DNA of 53,051 nucleotides, taken from NCBI GenBank assembly GCA_022563315.1, contig JADFNO010000006.1:1-53051 (forward strand), read 5' to 3'. The stretch's first letter is position 1, and each line of letters begins with the position of its first letter. Below are positions 9,447 to 17,722 of this stretch, in pieces. Below the pieces are notes generated by a model. The model did not search any database. It saw only the letters and a program-made list of their open reading frames with translations, and had not been told where the DNA came from. This DNA is from Planctomycetota bacterium (GTDB taxonomy: Bacteria; Planctomycetota; Phycisphaerae; Phycisphaerales; SM1A02). A program made the position numbers and the translations under genes.

Positions 9447-10157
9447 ATGTCGATGCTGACCGCCCGGCGATGCACGCCCGAACTCATGGACGATCCGAAC
9501 GTTGATCGGGCCGAATTGGAGGCGTCGCTGCGTTTCATCCGTACGGTGAATCGCCGCCTCGGCGGAGCGGCGGCCGTCCTGAAACATCTTCAGCGGTGGT
9601 CGGCGGACTGGCCGAGCCGGCAGACCATCCGGATCCTCGACCTTGGGACAGGCTCGGCGGATATCCCGCTGGCGATCTCGGATTGGGCCGCTGCTTCACA
9701 ACATCCGGTTCATATCACCGCCGTCGATCTGCACGAGACGACCCTGGCCGTCGCACGAGACCAGGTCGGCGAACGAGGCGACATCGAGCTGGTCCAGGCG
9801 GACGCGCGCCATTTGACGGACGTGTTCGAGCCGCGCGCGTTTGACTACGCCCATGCCGGAATGTTTCTGCACCATCTGGGCGACATCGAGGTGATGACGG
9901 TGCTGCGCATCATGGATCGATTGACCACGCGCGGGCTGATCTGGAACGATCTTGTGCGCGGACCGATTGAAAAGCTCGCGGTGCGTGTGTTGACGATCCG
10001 CGCTCCGGCGATGGTCAAGCACGATGCCGTGGTGAGCGTTGCGGCGGGCTTCACACGGCGCGAGGTACTGGACTTGGCCAAGCGCGTCGGACTTGAGACC
10101 CCGACCTACCATCGCCACCTCTTCGGCCGGTTCACGTTGGTGAGCGAGAAAGCGTAG
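9447..10157 (+). CDS. Class I SAM-dependent methyltransferase
   Basis: The 236-residue protein has the SAM-binding motif I ILDLGTGSADIPLAIS (about 62-77), motif II acidic strand ITAVDLHETTLAVAR, and a VQADARHL motif before FDYAHAGMFLHHL. A conserved N-terminal helix (PELMDDPNVDRAELEASLR) resembles a group of methyltransferases encoded near polyketide or isoprenoid genes, but no such genes are present here. The substrate cannot be told. The gene is divergent from panB and convergent with the large secreted-protein gene, 17 bases away. Confidence 0.8.
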   Translation: MSMLTARRCTPELMDDPNVDRAELEASLRFIRTVNRRLGGAAAVLKHLQRWSADWPSRQTIRILDLGTGSADIPLAISDWAAASQHPVHITAVDLHETTLAVARDQVGERGDIELVQADARHLTDVFEPRAFDYAHAGMFLHHLGDIEVMTVLRIMDRLTTRGLIWNDLVRGPIEKLAVRVLTIRAPAMVKHDAVVSVAAGFTRREVLDLAKRVGLETPTYHRHLFGRFTLVSEKA

Positions 10158-10174
10158 CTCCGGAGCCCGACGCG

Positions 10175-12739
10175 CTAGCCGCCGGAAGTCGCTTCAATGA
10201 TGAACGGGCGCTCGTTCGGCGACGGGAGTTCTTCCGGCGCCAGACCGATTCTCGCTAACTGTTCCGGCGTGAGGATCTGGCGCAGGCGCCGCCGCGCCGT
10301 GGCGTTGAGTTCACTGCGGTCAAACTTGATGACTTCCAGCTTCTGCTGCCGCTGCATGTACTCCTGCACGTAGCCGGGATCGGTGAAGCTGCCGCCGCCG
10401 CTGGATTGAGAATGTATCTCGACCATCTGGTTGCAAAGGTTCTCGTAAACCGGCTGGTACTCGACGCGGTGCAGTTCGATCGCGAGTCGCTGGTCGTCGG
10501 AGAGCTTGGGAAGCTTCATCGCGGCCTCGATGTACTTTTCGCCGGAGTTCGGTTCGTTGTAAACGCCGGGGAAGGCCTTACGCCGATAGGCAGCGCGGAA
10601 CTTTCGAGCCGACCGATCGTCAAGCGCGGCCGTGATCTGTTGAAGCGTGTCGCGGTTGAGCTGGGTGATTTTTTTGTTAGCGTCCTCCACCGGCTTACGA
10701 ATGTCCTGCAGCATCTGCTGGTATTCCATGCCGAAAGCCATGACACCCTCGGTATCGCCTTCTCGCTGCCGGCGCATCATCTCGGCCATTCCCTCCGTTT
10801 GCTGACGTTGCGCTACCAAGCCAAATTCGTACCGATTACGAAACGCATCCGTGATCGTCTTCTCATACTCCTTGAGAAGCGCGTCGATGTTGTCAGTCTT
10901 GACCGCATCGATTTCGGAGTCGTCCACGAGGGCGGAAAGATCGACGGACGATTCGTTGGATTCAGTGCCGGGCAAGCCGGGAAAGCCGAACGCATATCGG
11001 TTGGGTTGCTGACCGAACAGGCGACGTTGACGGGCAAGCCGTAGTCGATCAAGTTGCTCTGTGGGCGCAGTCTCGCCGAGCATGAGCGCGAGATCGCTAA
11101 AGAATGCCTCGTCCGCAGCCTCGAGATCTTTGATCGTGCGATCCTGCGCATCCTTCATCCACAGTTGAATGTCGATCATGGCCATGCCGCTTCGATCGCC
11201 CTGGGCCCCATCGAAGAGCGCTTGGCGTTCTTCCTGTGCCTCTTGTGCTTGTTGCTTGGACTGTTCGGCGTACTTGGACCGGTACTCCTCATGAAGGAGT
11301 TGGATGACCGCTTGCTGTTCGTCGGTGAGACTGAGCTTCTCGGCGTAGCGATCAAGTTCGTGACCGCTGATCGCGACAGCCGCCCCAAGTGGTCGGCCAA
11401 ACTGGTCTCGTGGCTGCTCGTGGGGCGGGTCCTGTGCGGTCGTCGCTTTAGTCTTGGACTCCGCCTCAGCAAGAGTCCTCTGACGGATTGCGCGCGGATC
11501 GCTGAGTTTCGCCGCAAGCTCCGGGCCCAGCTGCGCCTCCAATGAAGCGTTGGCAGACTCGTTCAGCTCCCGCCACCGCCCCGAAAAACTCTGGAGCTTC
11601 TCGGTATAGTCCCTCCACGCATCCTGATCGAAGGCGAAGTCGAACATCGAGCGGCCTTCGTTGTAGTCTTCGATGAACTTGATCATCTCGTCGGTAATGC
11701 GATCGTGGCTGCGCTGGTGGGTTTGCGCAGCGTCTGTGATCGCCAGTCGCTGATCCTCCGTGAGCTGCGTCAGACGCAACGCCGCGGCGATCCGCTTCTG
11801 TGCGGAGTTCGGATCGGCCGGGGCCATCGGATACGCCCGGCGGTAATAATTGTGGCGCAAATCGCGGGCGTTCTTCGGCGTTAAACGAGCGCGAACGCTC
11901 TTGAGTGTCTTGCGATTCAGATCAGCGATCGCTGTGGATTTCTCGGTCATGTTTTTCCCGAGGTCCGCCCAGATTGCTTGCATGGTTTCCATCATCTGCT
12001 GTGCGGATTCGGGGTCCGTCATGTCCAGATCGGTCATTCCCGCTGCCTCGAAGGCGTCGAGCATGTCCAAGGACATGGTAATGGTTGCTTCGTACAGCTT
12101 CTCGACTGCGGGCGTGAGTCGACGTTCATAGGAGGCAATGAGCGGATCGGAGTCCAAGAGCTCCTGGTCGGACAACTCCAGTTGAGCGTACATTTCACTC
12201 AGGTCGATGCGGGCTGCCTGCGAGCCGATGCCGCCTCCGCCCATTGCTCCATTGCGGTAGCGTTGCCGCGCTCGCGCCAGGCGCACCCTCGGCATAGCCG
12301 CGCGCTGGTCGTCGGTGAGCACCACATCCATTTGGTTGAACAGCCGACTATCCAGTTGTTCGATCTTCTTGAAGGCTCGCTTCATGTCCTTGAGCAGCCG
12401 CTCCGCCGTCTCTCGTTGCGGCATACTGAATCCACCGCCTCTCATCTCGACCGTCTGCTTGAGCAATTTGGCGATGTCGTCTTCACGCAGTTGGCGGAAC
12501 GCTGCGCGATACTGCTCGTGTAACGGATCGATCGCAAGACGTTGGAACTCGTCGAGTTGAAGCCTCCGCGCGTAGCCCTCCAGATCTCGGCTGGAGATCG
12601 GGTCCGGCAGCATCCCGCTCGTCCCCTGGGCATGCGAATGAGTGGTCGCTGCGACCAACGGCACGATCATGACCAGCGCAGCAACATAGGATCGCAGCGC
12701 TTTACGACGCAAGATCAAGGCGAGACGTCTCATGTGCAT
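10175..12739 (-). CDS. Large secreted protein with duplicated helical halves, unknown function
   Basis: The 854-residue product has a signal peptide (about 1-38, ending in HSHAQ). It then consists of two related halves. Segments DLEGYARRLQLDEFQRLAIDP (near 55) and ELDRYAEKLSLTDEQQAVIQL (near 455) correspond, and YYRRAYPMAPADPNS (near 300) corresponds to YRRKAFPGVYNEPNS (near 715). Within each half, motifs of the form L(T/S)(E/D)DQRLAI recur and resemble LTxxQ/Spy-like helical hairpins, but each half is far longer than Spy. It is mostly charged and helical, with likely coiled coils. Ribosome site GGAGG sits before the first ATG. A periplasmic or cell-surface role is inferred from the signal only. 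Confidence 0.7.
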   Translation of the reverse strand: MHMRRLALILRRKALRSYVAALVMIVPLVAATTHSHAQGTSGMLPDPISSRDLEGYARRLQLDEFQRLAIDPLHEQYRAAFRQLREDDIAKLLKQTVEMRGGGFSMPQRETAERLLKDMKRAFKKIEQLDSRLFNQMDVVLTDDQRAAMPRVRLARARQRYRNGAMGGGGIGSQAARIDLSEMYAQLELSDQELLDSDPLIASYERRLTPAVEKLYEATITMSLDMLDAFEAAGMTDLDMTDPESAQQMMETMQAIWADLGKNMTEKSTAIADLNRKTLKSVRARLTPKNARDLRHNYYRRAYPMAPADPNSAQKRIAAALRLTQLTEDQRLAITDAAQTHQRSHDRITDEMIKFIEDYNEGRSMFDFAFDQDAWRDYTEKLQSFSGRWRELNESANASLEAQLGPELAAKLSDPRAIRQRTLAEAESKTKATTAQDPPHEQPRDQFGRPLGAAVAISGHELDRYAEKLSLTDEQQAVIQLLHEEYRSKYAEQSKQQAQEAQEERQALFDGAQGDRSGMAMIDIQLWMKDAQDRTIKDLEAADEAFFSDLALMLGETAPTEQLDRLRLARQRRLFGQQPNRYAFGFPGLPGTESNESSVDLSALVDDSEIDAVKTDNIDALLKEYEKTITDAFRNRYEFGLVAQRQQTEGMAEMMRRQREGDTEGVMAFGMEYQQMLQDIRKPVEDANKKITQLNRDTLQQITAALDDRSARKFRAAYRRKAFPGVYNEPNSGEKYIEAAMKLPKLSDDQRLAIELHRVEYQPVYENLCNQMVEIHSQSSGGGSFTDPGYVQEYMQRQQKLEVIKFDRSELNATARRRLRQILTPEQLARIGLAPEELPSPNERPFIIEATSGG

Positions 12740-12794
12740 TCCCTTCCTCCCGGATAGTTTGCACTCATTGTATCTACCGCAGCCGGACTACGCG

Positions 12795-13946
12795 CTACGC
12801 GCCGATGTATTTTGCGTAGATGGACCGGGCGGTTCCCAGATCGTCGGTGCCTTTGATGATGGCTCGGCCGTCGGGGAAAAGTGTCAGCTCCACCGGCTCG
12901 CCGTTCGCGCTGCGTTCGTTGGAGAACCGGCCGTGCATCAAATACGCGTTCTGTGTGAACGAGCCGTGCGGTGAGAGCTTTGCGGCCATCGCGGCCAGAT
13001 CGAGCCGTTTGGGTTGTGACCCATCGGGGCCTGGGGTGATTTGCACGGCATCGCGCCCGCACAATGTCGTGACGGCCCCGCCGGCCCGGCCTTGGAGATA
13101 CGCCCAATCGCCCCGCACGCAGCACGGGCAATCGTCCGAGTCCCGCGCGCCGCTGATATCCAGCGTTCGCTGTTGGTTTAACCACACGTCGATCGACAAG
13201 AGGGAACGATCGACTTTGTCCAGATTGCCCGTCAGGAGTTTGATTGCTTGAGCGCACTGATGGGCGGCGATGATCGCGACCGCCGCGCCCAGCACGCCTG
13301 CCGTATCACAGGTGGGGCTCGCCCCCGGCGGCGGCGCCTCAGGAAAGACGCAGCGCAGGCACGGCGTGGATTGCGCGGCAGACCATCGCACTAATGAGCG
13401 ACCCGTTTCGGCGCGACACTGCGGATGCGGCAGAACCAAAAAGGACATCCCCGTCGTTCCCACCGCGCCGCCATAGACGTACGGCAGACCGTGCTTCACC
13501 GCCACATCGTTCAGCAGATACCGTGTCTCGAAATTGTCCAGCCCGTCGAGAATGACATCGACGCCTTCAACGTACCGCTCGGCATTGCGGGCGCTGAAGT
13601 CGTCAACATGTCCGTGAACGACGACCTGTGAGTTGATGCGAGCGAGCTTGTTCTTGGCGGCCTCGGCCTTGGGGATCATCTGGGCGACGTCGTCCTCGTC
13701 ATAGAGCACTTGCCGCTGCAGGTTGGTCAGCTCGACGGTGTCGCGGTCGACAATGGACAGCGTGCCGACCCCAGCCCGGGCCAGGGCATCGGCGATCATG
13801 GTTCCCAGCGCTCCGCCGCCGACGATCAGTGCATGGGATTGGAGCAATCGTCGTTGCCCCGACTCGCCGATGTCGGGCAAGAGGATCTGACGGTGATATC
13901 GCTGCAATTCATCCACGATTCGGACTGCCGATTCTGTATAGCGCAT
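12795..13946 (-). CDS. ThiF/MoeB-family E1-like adenylyltransferase with C-terminal extension
   Basis: Residues 1-270 form an E1-type domain: RYHRQILLPDIG (17-28), nucleotide-binding GGGALG (43-48), NLQRQVLY (75-82), DGLDNFETR (134-142), zinc-binding CLRC (196-199) and CPCC near 285, and Cys213 before GVLGAAVA. Such enzymes adenylate the C-terminal glycine of a ThiS/MoaD-like carrier for sulfur transfer. The last 100 residues differ from the rhodanese domain often found: CGRDAVQI, LFPDGRAIIKGTDD and ARSIYAKYIGA resemble a short domain seen at the end of some ThiF homologues. The start at 13946 is chosen because its ATG overlaps the upstream TGA by one base (TGATG); an ATG at 13973 is also in frame. 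No carrier gene was seen nearby. Confidence 0.85.
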   Translation of the reverse strand: MRYTESAVRIVDELQRYHRQILLPDIGESGQRRLLQSHALIVGGGALGTMIADALARAGVGTLSIVDRDTVELTNLQRQVLYDEDDVAQMIPKAEAAKNKLARINSQVVVHGHVDDFSARNAERYVEGVDVILDGLDNFETRYLLNDVAVKHGLPYVYGGAVGTTGMSFLVLPHPQCRAETGRSLVRWSAAQSTPCLRCVFPEAPPPGASPTCDTAGVLGAAVAIIAAHQCAQAIKLLTGNLDKVDRSLLSIDVWLNQQRTLDISGARDSDDCPCCVRGDWAYLQGRAGGAVTTLCGRDAVQITPGPDGSQPKRLDLAAMAAKLSPHGSFTQNAYLMHGRFSNERSANGEPVELTLFPDGRAIIKGTDDLGTARSIYAKYIGA

Positions 13947-14884
13947 CAGTGGCGAAGGAGAGCCCGGGTCCATCGTTTGACATCGAAGTCGTACACGCCG
14001 GTGTCATTGAACTGGGCGACGAGAGCGCCTTGGTCGATTCGTGCGCTGGTGAGGAAGACGCGTGTTCGGCCGGCCAGTCGTTGGGCCTGGGAAGCCACGA
14101 GGCGGCGCTGGTCGGGTGTGAAGCTGCGATCGCGAGCGCTGGCGTTGAAGAGATCCTCGAGTTGGGATTTGGCGGTGTCGGAGGGCCAGCCGGCGTCGAC
14201 CAGCGCGCCGAGTCGGGCGAGCTGCAGTTGCAGCGCGCGAGCGCCGGTTTGCGGCAACTGACTGGAAACCCAATCGTAGAGGTTCATGGCCGGCCGATTC
14301 ATGGTTCGGGCCCGGCTGGCTTGGGCGGCCATCGTGTCGAGCCGGCGTCTGAGCGCCGTTTGCGTCGACTCCGGCAACGCTCCGGCACCGAGTGCAGCGT
14401 TGATATCCCCAAGCAGCGACCCGTTGGCCCGTGGATTCTCGAGCATCGGCGGCAGCTCACTGAGGAATCGCTCAAACTCACGATCGGTCATCTCCGGGAG
14501 CGTCGGCTCGAAGCTGGTGAGCTGCCAGCGAACATAAGCGTCAACGAACGGATCACGGTCGGCACGGCGGATGAGATGTCTGCCCACGATCATCGGTGGC
14601 AGCGGCTGCTGCCCCCCCTGGTGGGCGAAATCAGCGTCCTGGCGGGGTAGTTGCTCCTCGGTCTTGGCCAGGCGGGCTTCATCGAGCAGCGTCTTGAGCA
14701 CTGTAGCGAGGGTTGCCGCCGGCGATCTGGGCGGGGGCTGAGCGATCGCGGGCGCCGCCGCGAGCAGGCCTGCGGCGACGAGAACAGCCAATCGGCGGCG
14801 GTATTCGTCAAAAGGAACAAGCGCCATCGACCAATCGTATGCGCCCGCGCGGGCGGGGAACCGAAAGTCGCCGTCGCCATCCAT
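13946..14884 (-). CDS. Secreted paralogue 2 of a tandem pair, unknown function
   Basis: The 312-residue product contains a signal-like segment at about 29-49 (RRLAVLVAAGLLAAAPAIAQ); Met20 may be the true start. It is homologous to the next upstream gene: RDPFVDAYVRWQLTSFEP, then LPEMTDREFERFLSELP and the ENPRAN motif match that protein closely, as do the end motifs DQRRLVASQAQRLAG and VKRWTRAL. No known domain is recognised. It begins 3 bases after the paralogue's stop and its own stop overlaps the ThiF-like gene start, so three genes form a tight operon. Confidence 0.65.
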   Translation of the reverse strand: MDGDGDFRFPARAGAYDWSMALVPFDEYRRRLAVLVAAGLLAAAPAIAQPPPRSPAATLATVLKTLLDEARLAKTEEQLPRQDADFAHQGGQQPLPPMIVGRHLIRRADRDPFVDAYVRWQLTSFEPTLPEMTDREFERFLSELPPMLENPRANGSLLGDINAALGAGALPESTQTALRRRLDTMAAQASRARTMNRPAMNLYDWVSSQLPQTGARALQLQLARLGALVDAGWPSDTAKSQLEDLFNASARDRSFTPDQRRLVASQAQRLAGRTRVFLTSARIDQGALVAQFNDTGVYDFDVKRWTRALLRH

Positions 14885-14887
14885 GCG

Positions 14888-15823
14888 TCATCGGTCGGTC
14901 CGGATCCCGGCCAGGCGGTCGGACCACCGCTTGACATCGTCGCGGTCCACGCCGCTGGTTGAGAACGTCACGCGAACGGAGCCGTTGGCGAGGAAGGTGA
15001 CTTCATTCACGAAGCGGCGTTTGAAGCCGACCAGTTGCTGCGCCTGTTGCACGACGAGGCGGCGGTGGTCGGAGGTGAAGCTCTTGTCATCGAGGCTGGC
15101 CGTGAAGTTGCGCGTCATCCTGGTCTTGATGGAGCGTGTGGACCAGCCGGCCCCGATGGTGGCTGCGCATCGAGCCAGCAGCCATTGGCGCGGGCGCGGG
15201 CCGGTCTCGCCGAGCTTGCGTTGCACCCATTGCGCGAACGATATGGCCGGTTCGTTGAACTGCGCCGTGATCGTCGTGCGACGATCGAGCTCGGCGATGT
15301 CCGCCTGCAACTGCTGCAAGCGCTGCGCGGGCAAAACAGCTGATTCGGCCAGCCGCTCCAAGGTGTCGATGATCTGCGGATCGGCCCGCGGATTCTGAAC
15401 AAGGGCTGGGATGTTGTCCATGAAGTCGGCAAACTGTTGATCGTTGAACTCCGGCAGCGCTGGAGCGAAGCTGGTCAGTTGCCAGCGCACGTACGCGTCC
15501 ACGAACGGATCGCGATGCGTCGGTTCGAGAATCGCCTGCGATAGATCCGCGTCCGGGATCTCACGATCGAATCGCTTCGCGAAGTCGGGGCTGAGCGTCG
15601 GGAGCTGTTGGTTCTTCTTCGCGTCAAGGGCTTCGCTGATCAGGAGGCGACGCGCCTCGCGAATGTGTTCGTGGTCGCGCGAGGATTCTGAAGTTGCGGC
15701 CGGCGGCGGGAAAGTTGTCGGCGCAAACGTGAGGTTGTGGGTCAGGATGACAAAGAACACGCAGGCCGGCGCAAACATCGTCGCTGGAAGTGGATCGTTG
15801 CGAACATGCGCCAAGATTGTCAT
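14888..15823 (-). CDS. Secreted paralogue 1 of a tandem pair, unknown function
   Basis: The 311-residue product has a hydrophobic N-terminal segment (about 14-32) and then a mostly helical region with RDPFVDAYVRWQLTSFAP at about residues 104-121, QNPRADPQII and the end motifs DHRRLVVQQAQQLVG and DVKRWSDRL. These match the downstream paralogue, which shows an old tandem duplication (conserved core motifs, diverged linkers). The conserved RWQLTSF motif may mark the functional core. No family could be named. It is the first gene of a tight three-gene operon that ends with a ThiF-like enzyme. Confidence 0.65.
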   Translation of the reverse strand: MTILAHVRNDPLPATMFAPACVFFVILTHNLTFAPTTFPPPAATSESSRDHEHIREARRLLISEALDAKKNQQLPTLSPDFAKRFDREIPDADLSQAILEPTHRDPFVDAYVRWQLTSFAPALPEFNDQQFADFMDNIPALVQNPRADPQIIDTLERLAESAVLPAQRLQQLQADIAELDRRTTITAQFNEPAISFAQWVQRKLGETGPRPRQWLLARCAATIGAGWSTRSIKTRMTRNFTASLDDKSFTSDHRRLVVQQAQQLVGFKRRFVNEVTFLANGSVRVTFSTSGVDRDDVKRWSDRLAGIRTDR

Positions 15824-15872
15824 GGCATCATCGTAACAGTGGCGCTGTTAACGCTTGCCTGACATCACATGA

Positions 15873-15916
15873 GAAAAAAAATCCGGCCGCCGCGTGACGA
15901 GCACGCTGGCGGCCGG
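15873..15916 (-). terminator. Rho-independent terminator after rpsG
   Basis: Read on the minus strand, the stem CCGGCCGCC (15908-15916) pairs with GGCGGCCGG (15883-15891), extended by an inner GCGTG/CACGC pairing with one bulged base and a five-base loop. A run of eight T residues follows on that strand (15873-15880). It lies about 60 bases after the rpsG stop and separates the ribosomal genes from the secreted-paralogue operon. Confidence 0.9.
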
Positions 15917-15975
15917 GAAAGGGGGATCGTGGTTGGGCCCTCTTGGGCTGTGCAGGTAATTGTACCAGAAGAAGT

Positions 15976-16470
15976 CTACCAGGCAAAGTGAGCAAATGCT
16001 TTATTTGCGTCCGCCATTCTGTGAGTATTTTCACGGGTGGTCATGGCCTTGCCCTCCCCGCGGGCGGCGTCGTAGAGCTCCCTGGCCAGGCAGCGGTGCA
16101 TGGGCTTGCCCTTTTCGGCCCGGGCGGCGGTAATAATCCACCTGAACGCTAAACTCTGCTGCCTACGGGCAGTTACGGCCATTGGGACCTGGTAATTGGC
16201 CCCGCCCACCCGCTTGGACCGCACTTCCACCCCCGGCTTGACGTTGCCGATGGCCTGGCGGAAGACCTCAATGGCCGTTTCGGGGGCTCCCTCGGGCTTT
16301 TCCTTGTCCAAACGGGCCTGGATATCGTCCAGGGCGGAGTAGACCACCCGTTGGGCGACGGCCTTCTTGCCACCGTGCATGATGCAGTTGATGAATCTCG
16401 ACAGGACCTTGTCGCCGTAGCGGGGGTCGGGGCGAAGCTGCTGCTCGGATTTGGTGATTCTGCCTGACAT
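15976..16470 (-). CDS. rpsG: 30S ribosomal protein S7
   Basis: S7 organises the head of the small ribosomal subunit by binding the 3' domain of 16S rRNA. The product is 164 residues (usual 156) with the conserved DPRYGDKVLSRFINCIMHGG, AIEVFRQAIGNVKPGVEVRS, KRVGGANYQVPMAV and HRMADANKAFAHFAW. The extra residues lie around DKEKPEGAPE (53-64). A ribosome site (AGGAG) sits a little far, about 12 bases, from the ATG. It follows rpsL by 120 bases and ends at a strong terminator, so fusA and tuf are not in this cluster. Confidence 0.97.
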   Translation of the reverse strand: MSGRITKSEQQLRPDPRYGDKVLSRFINCIMHGGKKAVAQRVVYSALDDIQARLDKEKPEGAPETAIEVFRQAIGNVKPGVEVRSKRVGGANYQVPMAVTARRQQSLAFRWIITAARAEKGKPMHRCLARELYDAARGEGKAMTTRENTHRMADANKAFAHFAW

Positions 16471-16590
16471 ATTCGATTCGATCTCCTGCGGCTCATCCGT
16501 CCCGCGTGAGGTCTTGCGGGCCCTTGTTCACCGCAGCGTCGCCGGTGGGGGCCGAAGCTGCGATTACTTGCCGTTTTTCTGCCCTAGTGC

Positions 16591-16962
16591 CTATTTCCCT
16601 TTTTTCGTCCCGTATTTGGATCGGCCCTGCTTTCGGCCTTCGACGCCGAGGCAATCGAGAGAGCCGCGGACGATATGGTACCGAACGCCGGGCAGGTCGC
16701 GGACACGACCCCCGCGGACGAGCACGATGGAGTGTTCCTGGAGGTTATGCCCCTCGCCGCCGATGTAGGCCGTGATTTCCTTGCCGTTGGACAGCCGAAC
16801 GCGAGCGACCTTCCGCAGGGCGGAGTTGGGCTTCTTGGGCGTGACGGTTTTGACCTGAAGGCACACGCCCCGCTTCTGGGGGCTGGCGTCCAGGTCGCGC
16901 ACCTTGCTCTTGCGCTTGGGGCTACGCCTGGGCTTGCGAACGAGCTGATTGATTGTCGGCAT
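16591..16962 (-). CDS. rpsL: 30S ribosomal protein S12
   Basis: S12 lines the decoding centre of the small subunit. The 123-residue product shows [39 protein letters not shown] with the lysine whose mutation gives streptomycin resistance in other bacteria (wild-type here), and [19 protein letters not shown]. It is cotranscribed with rpsG. GGAGG lies about 9 bases before the ATG. The gene upstream is a lipoprotein and not rpoC, so the classical rpoBC-str arrangement is broken here. Confidence 0.98.
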   Translation of the reverse strand: MPTINQLVRKPRRSPKRKSKVRDLDASPQKRGVCLQVKTVTPKKPNSALRKVARVRLSNGKEITAYIGGEGHNLQEHSIVLVRGGRVRDLPGVRYHIVRGSLDCLGVEGRKQGRSKYGTKKGK

Positions 16963-17041
16963 CGGAATGTGGGCCTCCAGAACACGCGAACCGCAGAGTT
17001 TAGCGGGGTGGTCAGGTCAAGGCAATGACGTACATGCAGCC

Positions 17042-17722
17042 CTACCACACCATGCGCAGGCCGCGGGGCGTGATGGCCCAATCCAGGCCGTCCCAGATGC
17101 AGGTGACGCGCTGGCGGGCGGATCGGCGGCCGGGGGCGTGGGCGCTGACCTCGGCGATGAGTGTCGCCTGTTCGTCGATTCGCTCGATCACGCGAAACCC
17201 CAGGTGCGTCGCCGGTTCTCGGGAGTGAGGGAACGGCTCATATGAGCTGCCGGGGGGATCGGATTCCCAGCGAGCCCACGCCACGGGGAATCCCCAGCCC
17301 ACCAACGCCGACAGCACCCGCAGGCGAAACTCGCGCAGCGTGATCGGCAGAAGGTCGATTGGCGCTGCGTCAGCCTCATCGAGGAGAAAACGCTCAGCCG
17401 CATCGGCGAGTCGTGTGTGGTAGGCCGCCTCATACAGCGCCGCGTGCAGCCGAATCTCCCGCCGCGTCCAGGCGTTCGAGACGGGCGGCATGGTGACCAC
17501 CGCCATGGCCGCAGCCCGAGCCGAATTCAGCTCGGCGGGCAGGTCAGCGCCGGGGCCGGGGATTGTCGACGCCCTAAGCGTCCACGGCGGCGCCGTTGGT
17601 CCGGACTGCCTCGCCGGCGGCGATTCACACCCGCCCGACAGGACCGCCAAACTAACACTGCTCAGCAAGCGGGTGACCAGCGACCAGCTCGCGGTCTGCC
17701 TCTGCTGCGGCAGGTGAGTCAC
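17042..17722 (-). CDS. Predicted lipoprotein, unknown function
   Basis: The 226-residue product has a hydrophobic segment and lipobox-like LSGGC with Cys32, so it is probably lipid-anchored. The mature part begins Pro-rich and continues with helical sequence (REIRLHAALYEAAYHTRLAD) and a beta-rich end (RQRVTCIWDGLDWAITPRGL). No known domain was recognised. Its ATG overlaps the stop of the PNGase F-like gene by 4 bases, so the two are coupled and possibly act on the same extracellular substrate. Confidence 0.65.
   Translation of the reverse strand: MTHLPQQRQTASWSLVTRLLSSVSLAVLSGGCESPPARQSGPTAPPWTLRASTIPGPGADLPAELNSARAAAMAVVTMPPVSNAWTRREIRLHAALYEAAYHTRLADAAERFLLDEADAAPIDLLPITLREFRLRVLSALVGWGFPVAWARWESDPPGSSYEPFPHSREPATHLGFRVIERIDEQATLIAEVSAHAPGRRSARQRVTCIWDGLDWAITPRGLRMVW

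Noticed and set aside
16990-17010. GTTTAGCGGGG next to rpsL, resembling an arm of repeat family A
   Set aside because: Only one short arm matches, with no second arm or flanking ends, so it is probably chance.
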